NCBI GenBank assembly: GCA_947247005.1
Contig: OX365956.1
Location: 15,520,089 to 15,584,088 of the forward strand
Source of the DNA: Spisula solida
Taxonomy: Eukaryota > Mollusca > Bivalvia > Venerida > Mactridae
Direction: 5' to 3'
Length of the DNA stretch: 64,000 nucleotides
Shown here: positions 54,601 to 64,000 of the stretch, one piece after another
How positions within the stretch are numbered: position 1 is the stretch's first letter
Layout of the letters: every line of letters begins with the position of its first letter
Translations under genes and position numbers: made by a program
The notes under the pieces: model-generated
What the model was told of the DNA's origin: nothing
Database searches by the model: none
What the model saw: only the letters and a program-made list of their open reading frames with translations

Positions 54601-57195
54601 TGGAAAGATAAGAGAAAAAATTGTTTTGTACTTGGGCAATTGCTGATGCATGTGTTATTTAAGGTAAACGAACAAAGGCGTAACAATGAACCTAACGTAG
54701 ATACATGTAAGTGCATGTATAATAATAACATGTCTATGTCCTCATGGCAGCCTAAAAGTAAAAAATGCTGAAAGTCATGGCACCCTTGAGTTATCGACCT
54801 CAATATAAATAAGGGCCGGCTAGTTCTAATGAAGGTGACCACCTTTCCTGTACAATTGTTGGAAGACGTTGGACCCAGACGCTCTTCAGTTATTGACAGA
54901 AAAACTTTTAGGTATAGTTTTTCATGTTAAAGGATACAAGCAAAACAATCAATTTCCTCTTCTCCGAATGTGTCGGAATGCAGCAGTCATGTAATATATA
55001 TGTTGATACATACACAGATTACACCTCATATATGAGACGACAGTCAATAGTACCAATACCAGGGCAATCTCATCCAACTGATCATTACATGTAGGAGTTG
55101 ATGGGGTGTAAAACGAGCTTGTGTATCATACAGAGGTGTTGTCATTTGTCACTGCTAGTAATTAAATAAAAAGTAAAAACACTAACAATGCACGTTCTTC
55201 TTACGGGCTGCAAAACACCCACCATCACACAAAAAAGATGTCAAAGAAAAGGGCAAATGCAGGAGGCGACGAAGGAAGAGTTGTTCAGATGCGTTTGTTG
55301 ACACTATAATAACTATACTAAACAAACCTTCTAACAGAACACTTAGGTTTTTGGTTAATATATTTAGTATTAGCCATTGTAATTTTCAAGCAATTGGTTT
55401 AAAATATCAACAATATATCGGAACGCAGTGGTCAAAAGTTCTTTAAATTATTTTATTTGCATCATGATTAAAACATAAATTTAGTTACACAACCCACCAA
55501 GATGAAATTAACAAATGTTTGGCTTTGAATACGCAACACTAACAAAATCAAGATAACTCTCATAAAAAAATTAACGAAATTTTGAGTGTGATATTGACTG
55601 GCCAGATATTGTAATCCGATGTTTTGTTCTAACTTAATGCAGCACAACAGTGCATTGAACCATGAAACGTTAGAAGACCGAAAAATGTGCAGGCAATTGA
55701 CTGTTTAAGCCAAACTGTTTTTTATTCGGTTGATTGTAATTGTTGATCGATCGACGCATTCAAATAACCTAAAATAAACTTAAACATTGTGGTCGTTGAC
55801 TTTAAAAGTTGTTGTACGCATTTTTTGTAGATTACCTTGAATTTGTATAATGGAGGGGATGTAATCCATTCCATAAACCGAGTGAGTAAGAAACATGCGA
55901 ATTTCTTTATTATACTGTCTTTCAAAGATAATGTTTCTTTAATCATGTTCCTAATTCCCCTTTTAAGATTGATACTGTTTTCATTTTATCTAGGGACTGT
56001 GAAAGACTGAACTGGAACTGGAACGTGAAATTTAGTTTTTTTTATATCACTTGTATGTTTTAATGACTGTTTATTACCCTAAATGGAGATAAAACGCACT
56101 TTTAACACGTGTGCTTATAACACCGTTAAAATATTATAAATTAAACAAGTAAACGTAATTGAGTAACATTTTACAGTTGTGGGAATGACCTCAAAAAGGG
56201 GAGTAATCATTCAAGAGTCATCACACTTGAATATAACACTTTTCTTACATCTTATGATTGCCAACGTATTTTTTATTTCTTTTAAGGCGTATATGTAAAC
56301 ACAAACGAGAAAAAAAAATGAGTTCGATGGTGTTTATCAATGTAACACTGATCTGTTGTTTCGACCGAACAAGTGAGCATACCGACTGCTCTTCCGCGGT
56401 TTTCCATTACTATACGTCACGTGTTGTCGACGAACTATGTTGTTTTTCAGACATACCTATCCTTATTCTATAAAAATTACACACAATAATCATTGCCGTG
56501 AACTATACTATACTATATAATAATTCATGGCAAGTGCTAGAAGATCTAGGAAGGTTGATAAGTCTGAAATGAACCTAATTCAAATTCTTTAGAATATGTT
56601 TTAAAACATTCGGGGTCATGGTTAAACTAATCGATAGACTGCTCGCATTTCCGGTGTCAGGGTGTCCGATATCAAGGTACATACTAATGAAACTCAAAAT
56701 ATAAATACAAATTTAGAAAATTCTATTCTAGATAGTTTTGATTTGCAGGGAGTGTACATCATTTTAAACTATTTACAAATAAAAATATTCTTCTTCGGAA
56801 GACAGAAGTGGTCTTATAATTAGTAACACCCCCCTCGGTCCATCTGTTTGACCAAATGTTTGGACACAATTCTTTTAACACGTTTCGTAAAATTGACATG
56901 TACAGACATTGATAGATGTACAAAAGCACTCGTGCATCTTACGCCTCGGCATCTAGTGGTTCTGGATGTATATAGTGTGCGTCGTATGTCGATCCATCCC
57001 ATGTAACTGATAACCAGAACTTTTGAATCTAACACTTATTTAGCGGCATAAACATCTTACTTTGTCAACGTATGTAGGATGATTATGTAGAACAAACAGT
57101 TCTCAACAGTATTATGTATGTCCTCCGAGGTAAATAGTATTACACATTTAACTTCCTCCACAGGATGTTGAATAGTTTTAAAATTCATGGTATTT
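51690..57195 (+). repeat. Modules M7/8, unit D copy
   Basis: Matches 14945-20340 in B over the full length, including the 19580-20340 part that unit C lost. A double TACATGTA insertion lies at 52189-52205. No frame longer than 90 codons is shared with the other copies. Confidence 0.85.
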
Positions 57196-57202
57196 CGGTT
57201 AA

Positions 57203-58390
57203 CCTTTAGCATGCTGCCTAAATAATAGGTTCAATAGCCAAGTAAACTGCCTACCTAACGTCATGACGTCATTGCTGCAACTGAATTAATTTTGGTGTTT
57301 TTAATTGTGACTCATGCTCATTTTCGAAGAGCAGTAGGGCCTTGATCTACATCGTATAATAGCTTGTGGATGGAAAAACACTTTTTCTGCTTACACCAGC
57401 CTGTCCCACGTGTAAGCATATACATATTGAAACAAGGTGGAAGTTTATGATATATTTATTCATATTTCTTATTTTTACATGGAAATGCATGATTTCTGTC
57501 AAACTCCACCATTCATGCCATTGTCAAGTGGTTCATCGGTGGAATGCTTGGTCCAGACATTAATTTAGTATGTGTATGCCCAGTTGCCTCAACAACCAAA
57601 TTCGAATTGTAAGCCTCAGTAAGCAGCATCAGCACGGTATCATCTAACATCAGTCGACCGGCAGTTCTGAAAATACAAAAGAAATCTCAGAACATTCAAT
57701 AATTTACCATAACCAAGAACTATGTAAATATTTAACATAGTACCTTATTTTTAACACAAGGAAACAATGTGTAAGAGCGGTAGATCTATGAACCGTGTAA
57801 ACATGTTGAACTACCGTTGAGAACGAGGCCTACAGTACTGTGAAAACTGCAGTCATATAGAAAAAAATGCGATGCGAACACTTTCATGTTTTATACCAAC
57901 ATAAACTATTGCACTAATAAGGTACACCAATTTCCAAAATCTATTTCGTTTCTCAATAAGTTAAATAAGGAACTATGAAGATAATGTTTTCATTTCGTTA
58001 ATTCACTTATTCCTCGCGAAAACTCATAACAAAACATTTACCTTGGTCCGAAAATGCATGATCGCTTTCGCCATTAGCAAATATTTCCATTTGCGTATCG
58101 CATGCATTCATCCATGTCATATCGCTGTTAATTTAACTGTAAAAGCCGCTAAACTTTTATATTTTCATTACAAAATCGTGATTTACGATTGTCTGTCGTA
58201 CATGACCTCAAAAGAATTGGGGAAGGTAAAAACATTGACGACTACACGCGATAACGGAAAGTCGGTCGTCTCGTCGCATAAATGCGACCCGAGCGGCACG
58301 GAATAAAATTATCGTGTCGCATCAGAGCGACGGCAGCGGTTCGACGTAACGTCGTCTTGGTGCGTAGATGCGACGGCAGCATGCTAAAGG
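57203..58390. mobile_element. piggyBac-family element, 1188 bp
   Basis: Ends in 16 bp perfect inverted repeats, CCTTTAGCATGCTGCC at 57203-57218 and its complement at 58375-58390, flanked by TTAA at 57199-57202 and 58391-58394. Exact TTAA duplication and a CCYTT start are hallmarks of piggyBac. The uninserted site is seen in unit B at about 20374-20386 (TTTCGGTAAACAG) and in C near 45270. The right 130 bp is GC-rich and contains inverted CGACG(T/G) motifs. It is too short for a full transposase (about 600 codons), so it is an internally deleted, non-autonomous copy. Confidence 0.9.
57450..58120 (-). pseudogene. Possible remnant two-exon gene inside the piggyBac element
   Basis: On the minus strand an ATG at 58120 opens 26 codons (rich in Asp, Glu and Asn, containing MEIFANGESDHAF) up to CAAG and a GTAAAT donor at 58041. 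An acceptor-like TTTTGTATTTTCAG ends at 57667. Downstream, one frame is open for about 50 codons, containing LMLDDTVLMLLTEAYNSN, and AATAAA follows near 57455. The long downstream frame is not in phase with exon 1, and direct joining gives an early stop. I infer that these are the acidic start and a tail of a deleted transposase gene; no catalytic motif is seen. Confidence 0.3.
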
Positions 58391-60540
58391 TTAACAGTAA
58401 TGTTCTAATCAGTCTGAATTAACTCAACTTATTGATATTATTTTCATGTGTGATAATTCCATTAGCACAATTCACGATTCCTATTCACCGAAATTGACCA
58501 AACTGCCCAGAAACAGACAATGTGAAAACAGATCATGTCTCATTTTTTCCTTAACAGACTCGTCAATCATAGTTAATGTTAGAAAAAGACCACGACTGAC
58601 CAATGAAGCGACATTGGGTTTTAATGCAAACTTTGAAGGACATTGTATCCATTAATCATTTTTGTTTCATTTCTTGCCTCAATATAAATAAAGATTCGTT
58701 CACTATAGGAAAATATCACAGTTTCGTTTTATAAAATACACTAGAATGGCTTTGAAAATATAACATTAATGAAAACAAGATAACTGTTATGATTATAAAT
58801 ATTTCAGAACGAACTTCTATGTGCGTTCTATTGACTGGCCAGGGATTTTAACTTGACATTTTATCAAACTAATTACACTACAGCCGTTCATTAACCATGA
58901 AACGGCTAAAACTGAAAATGTCACAGAAATGTGCTAATCTTAATGCTAATCTTCTTTTAATAAGGGTCAATCGGAACTTTCAATCAATCGACAAATTAAA
59001 AAATGATCTACAAAATAAAGCGGGTTACCACACAGCAATATGGTGGTCGTTAACGTTTTAAAATGTTATTTAAGGATAACCTAACATTACTACTATATCA
59101 TTATCAATGGGAAGTAATTCAGATAAGCCTTCAGTGGGAAAAAGGCAGCTTTTCTAAACCTCAAGTGAGCTTTATGTGTCTCATTATGTGCTTTAAAAGA
59201 GTCTCCGTAATAAACATGGACACTTGTAAAAGTACTGTATCAGCAAAAAAGCTGCACAGCTGCATTAGTATCCTGACAAACGCCGAGGGACGCACGGCAC
59301 AAATATTTACAACATGTCATCATGTGTTTATTGTGATCCTGAAAGGTGAGATCGGATTGAAATAAATAGATTTGTTTGTGATTCCACATATCTTCGCTAC
59401 ATTTATTGCGCATTTCAATTTAATGTTGTTTTAAATGCCGCTTTGTGTACGACAATATGTTATAATGTCAGTATGCAACTGCCAATTATACATTTTGTAG
59501 ATGACATTGAATATCTAATGTTCACACAGTAAGATCCGACAAGTTCACAATCACATTTCGCAAATATTCGGATATAAAGGAAATAGATCATTCTTTTAAA
59601 ATGAACCAATCGTCATTTTCTTCCTTCCTCTTACAAAATGATATGACATTATTCGGGTTTATTAACATTGTTTGATAATTTCCTGATCTTTCAATTTTCT
59701 TGGCATTGTCATGACAACGTGAAAGTTATTTGTGTATGAACATCACACTTTTGAATAATTAACCTTCTGTTTCCATGGCAATCTTCGAGATGTCTAGGTT
59801 TTACATTAAAGACTAAAACATCACAGCATGACTCATACGTTGTCTGTTTAACTGAATATGTTCATTGGGAAAAAACCGTCAGCCACTGAAAGTACTTTGT
59901 ATCAATTTTCGAAACAACATTATGAAACTGTTGAATGTTTCGATTGGATGAAAAACACTAACAGATGGGAACACAACCCAAGCCGTCAAAGAATAATTGT
60001 TTGGAATTCTACACATGCATGTCTTTATTTATTTGTTAGGCTGGTAAAACCTAGCACTGCTCATGTTTGTAAATATACTTAGTTTTACTCGTATAATGTA
60101 TGCTATATATGTTAATTTAGAACGTGTATGTTTTATGTTATTTAGACTAAAGTTTATATTATGTATGTACAATCAGTACAGTATATCATAGTCCGTCATC
60201 AGCCACGATGATGATAGTTATTCTCCATCTTAAACGTTTCATTTCATTTTATCTGTCGTTAAACAATTTAAGACATATTGTCAGCTGTAAATCGGAAATT
60301 GTGATCATTAGACCATCTGTCAAATACAAATGTAATTAAAGATTCAGACTTCATAATCGTCATCTTTTACAATCGTCCGTCACAAGGTGTTGCATCCAAA
60401 AAGATTATTAAAAACACTTTACTGACACAGCCATACACATTAAACAGAAATAACGCAATCACACAGTACAATGCACAATACACAACTAAACGAGAAAATT
60501 TACTTAACTGACGAAAAGCTGAATACTAGTAATGATAACC

Positions 60541-62195
60541 ACTGTATTTAAAGAGGCAACATAGTTGGGTATACCAAGCCTTCCCTGTGAGTCTCATATA
60601 ACACTGACATAATACATTCACAAAACTTACATGAAAGGCAAAGTAATATGTTAAATAATGCATCACTCAAAGGAAAAGAAGTTTGTTTGACCAACAGAGA
60701 ACCACCTCTTCAAGTACATGTAGTTGCTTTTAAATAAGTTAACATTTGCAGATGTTCTTAAATCGTAATGAAGACAGTTTTATAGTTAATTATATCTGAG
60801 AATTTCATTCAATTTAATTGCAAAAAGAATTCATTTGTCGGTGTATCTTTGTCTAGAATAATTCGCGCAGGAAGTTTTTGAATTGCTTTCATACACGTAT
60901 CATTTTGAAGCTCAATGGTATAATTTCCCCAAATAGAACAACAGTAGTCTCAATGGGAAAGGATATAGGCATTGAAAATCATTTTTATATAATGCAGATT
61001 TAGATATTGTTCAATTCTCATAAGTAAGTACAATGAGTGGTTTCTTTTTTGAGTGTCATTTGTACTTGTGTTCCAATTAAGTGTGCAATCAATATGAACT
61101 TCCAGAAGTTTGTCCCTGTGAAAAACTTCTTTAATTGAATGAAATACTTAAATTTACGGCTTTTAATAGTGGTTTGAATGTGAAATGAGCAAATATTTTG
61201 TTTTATTTGGATTTTATATCATGGAGTTTCTTTTTAACCGGTTTGTAAAGAATCAAGGTCTGACTGAAGGTACATGTAAATATTAACTGAGTGTAAAGCA
61301 TAAGATGACATAGTGGTATAATCAGCCAACATATCGAATACAGAATTTGATAGGTGTAAGGGCATATCATTAATATAAGTAATGTATAGGAGAGGTACCA
61401 GTCGTGTGGCAAACGGGCTTGTATGTGTCGAAGGCTGGAATTATTCCAGACACACATTCCTGCTGTGAGCGATCAGTTAGACATGAATAAACCCAATAAT
61501 GGCATTTTCATGAATGTTATATAATTGTAGTTTTTAAGTAGTAACCTGTGATTTATAAGGTCAAATGCTTTAGTAAGATCAAGAAAATTAGTTCCAACAA
61601 GATTTCCACGATTTTTTATAGCTTTTATCCAGTTGTCAATAATTGTAGTAAGTTGCGTTTCACAAGAGCGACGAGCTCGAAACCCAGACTGAAAAGAATG
61701 AATGGGAGAACTGTGTTCCAGGAATAAGTTAGGGTTATTACCGACATGTTTTTCTAGTATCTTTTATATAACTGGTAATATTGAGATTGGCCTGTAATTT
61801 CTTTTCTCAGATTTGTTCCCTTTTTATGGCTAGGTATAATCTTAGCTCTCTTGAACAATGAGTATAATATTCCATTTGATAAACCAAGGTTATATATCTT
61901 TCTACATGTTTAAATATGATTTTAGCATTAAGTTTGAGAAAGTTTGATCATTTACCATCTAATCTCGTCGATTTACTTATATCAAGGTGTTGCAGCTATT
62001 TTTATTGTAGTTTGCTTGTTTAATAGGTATTGAAAATGAATTAATTTAGTGAGTCTCATTCGCAACAGTTTGATCTGAAAGACGATATAATGATTTCAAT
62101 TTCCTGTTTACATTTGTCTACAATAGGTCTTAAATTATGTCACGAGAAATGAATATAATTAGATTGCTTTGAGACATGAAACTGATGAAATAGAG
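60541..62195 (-). pseudogene. LINE reverse transcriptase remnant, unit D copy
   Basis: Copy of the 22540-24180 remnant carrying the same ADYTT in place of ADDTT (near 61305-61330) and the same stop after NYRPIS-type sequence (near 61770). Sharing these lesions shows that the LINE was already dead before the segment was duplicated. Confidence 0.85.
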
Positions 62196-62635
62196 AATAA
62201 CTAGAAGTATTGAATATTCATCATTTGCCAAGAAGCGAGGGATAATGAAAGGTAGTCGAGGAGTGTATATACTCGCAAATATTGATAGATTTGGCCAATA
62301 GTCATTATAAAAAAGGTAAATATGGTGTCATTCTAATGCTATACCCTCGTGACGATGAATATCATCGGGAAAGATTCGTATACGTATATTTCATATCACA
62401 TCTGACATAAATTAGTATATAAATAACACCTGGCTGATAGTTAATATTATTACCCCTCACTTCTTTCGTAATGTTAATTTCCTAAAGACAAACTGGGAAT
62501 ACTTTTATTGATAGTAAATTTTTAAGAATATATTCTTGAACATTTTTTACAGTCACAACAAATTGATAGTAAATGTTTAACAGTATTTTCTTGAAAGAAG
62601 AGCGGGGGAATAAAATAAATAACACATAGCTTTGT

Positions 62636-63240
62636 GGGTAACAGTAAAATGTCAGCCTTTGCAAAGTACTGTTACCCTCGGCCTTCGGCACGAGGAATTA
62701 AATTTTCCGTATCCAAATGAGTTATTCCTACATGGAATTGATTGGCTATTACATGTAGCTGGTACAATTACCTTCCCCGTTAAAAACACTTTGTGATTTT
62801 CAAAGGACAGAACACATTTGAAACATTGTAACATTTTTAATAACATAAATATAAGCTATTTGTTGCTTGAAATAAAATTAGAAATGAATTGACTATCAGA
62901 ACTTATTTTTAAACATTGTGTCAAAAGTGTTATGCAGTTTCTAAAATAGATGTGTCATTAAACAACATGCACTAACACGGAAAGAATTCAACATGGAGTA
63001 TTCAAGTAATGTTGCGTTGTACAAGGTAAAATTGAATGTGCCAGCTTAAACTGCACGAGATAATATGTTAAACTCACGACCAGCCAGAATTAGCGTGGAT
63101 ACTGTGGAACTTAAATTATTTGCAACTTGAAGTTTTGCCGACGATATCAATATATACCGTTCATTAATTCTACTACGAACCGGAATTATATTTTACTACA
63201 ATGTTTAAGTTCAATAATTCATAAATATGTCACTTGATAT
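62636..63240. mobile_element. Hairpin-headed foldback relative, unit D copy
   Basis: GGGTAACAGTA at 62636-62646 and its complement at 62667-62677, followed by the same body as 24640-25200. Duplicated together with M9. Confidence 0.45.
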
Positions 63241-63255
63241 TTATTTCACTCGTCG

Positions 63256-64000
63256 GAATTTCGTGTATACTCTGTCTTTAAATTATTTGGTGTTTCTATA
63301 TCATATTACAGTGTATGTGCTTCTATGCGGTCATGCGGTTTGAGCTGCGTGCTGCTTTCCATTTCTGATTTTAATTCTCTTTTTGCTTCGTGTTCACTCA
63401 TTTTATTTCCACAGCGCAAAACCTTTACTGTGCGGTTGAATGATGAAATATGACAGCACTTCTGCATTAGTTTTTCTTTAAGCAGAATTTCTCAACCGTA
63501 ACCAGGGGAATATAAACACCACAATAATAAGACAACAACAGATTATATTCCAAGACAAACGTGTCTATGAACATCTTTACAAAAATAGGCTTCGTGTGAC
63601 AATTGTAGCTGCCAGTAAAACCAAACCTAATATGTTTGCATTTGACGACAAAATGAACATGAATAATGGTTTCTGTTCCGTAATAAAGCCTTAAGACATT
63701 CATCAATACATTGTACACGTATGATACTTTGTCAAATAATTATTTTTACATTCGAATACTTGGGTCTGTATTTCGTCAAGAACACTGGTATGATTTCAAA
63801 AATCCTAATTTATTCACTTCGTGTTATGGATGAACTAGTCTGGACTTAGAGTTTGGAATAGGTATATAATGCTTTTTGTCTGATGCAGTTGTTCATTGAC
63901 AAATAACCAGCCTTGTATATTCTAAATATGCATTAAGAACTTGTTCACTCAAATTTACAAGCATTGGTATATTTCCAAAAACACACAGTTTTATAGACGA
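63256..64000 (+). repeat. Unit E (partial): start of M1
   Basis: Restarts the M1 text (TCGTGTATACTCTGTCTTTA), matching 25223-25970 and 5786-6510 to the window edge. It shows that the array continues beyond the window. Confidence 0.9.

Larger units (their letters stand above)
47467..63255 (+). repeat. Unit D of the long tandem array
   Basis: Starts at M4 (47467-49020, with an internal replacement at about 48250-48380), then M5 (49020-50185), M6 (50185-51690), M7/8 (51690-57195), piggyBac (57203-58390) and M9 (58391-63255). M1 to M3 are missing at its left edge, but M1 follows at 63256, so the array continues. Confidence 0.9.
58391..63255 (+). repeat. Module M9, unit D copy
   Basis: Almost base-for-base the same as 20375-25222. 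Differences include a TACATGTA at 61271-61278, loss of a 6 bp AATGTA near 60535, and about 14 bp near 61603 that unit B lacks. Confidence 0.9.

Overview
The window is eukaryotic, AT-rich, non-coding DNA. I see no intact protein-coding gene, no rRNA or tRNA gene and no CRISPR array. The content (decayed LINE, PIF/Harbinger and piggyBac copies, MITEs, minisatellites, splice-like signals inside transposon genes) points to a metazoan, most plausibly a marine invertebrate such as a bivalve mollusc. That assignment is inference, because no host gene is present to anchor it.

The main structure is a mosaic array of very long direct repeats, found by matching the sequence against itself by eye. I divide the unit into modules in the order M1-M3-M4-M5-M6-M7/8-M9. 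Unit A (about 408-5330) is partial: end of M4, M5, M6. Unit B (about 5786-25222, 19.4 kb) has M1, an inverted block, M3, M4, M5, M7/8 and M9. Unit C (about 25223-47466, 22.2 kb, of which 7.2 kb is a later transposon insertion) has M1, M3, M4, M5, M6, M7/8 and a deleted M9. Unit D (about 47467-63255, 15.8 kb, including a 1.2 kb piggyBac) has M4 to M9 but no M1-M3. Unit E (63256 onward) restarts at M1. M9 of units B and D is nearly identical by eye. Other modules are more diverged, and the start of M7 is an old, diverged paralogue of the start of M4.

Because each locus is present two to four times, the copies act as filled and empty sites for one another. This resolves several insertions: a 7.2 kb PIF/Harbinger-derived element in unit C (32037-39232) with two broken gene remnants and two minisatellites; a 1.19 kb piggyBac element in unit D (57203-58390) with TTAA target duplications; a 149 bp LINE 3' end in unit D (51035-51183) with a 9 bp target duplication; a 147 bp MITE in unit C (45425-45571); and a palindromic, foldback-like element in unit B (about 9384-10085). 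A decayed LINE reverse transcriptase lies in M9 of units B, C and D and was amplified with the units.

The most unusual signal is a recurrent micro-insertion. At 12 or more places one unit reads TACATGTA where its paralogues read only TA, a 6 bp gain of CATGTA next to a TA. The octamer occurs at least 30 times here by hand count, against roughly two to three expected from base composition. It looks like the excision footprint of a TA-targeting transposon, or an uncharacterised insertion process.
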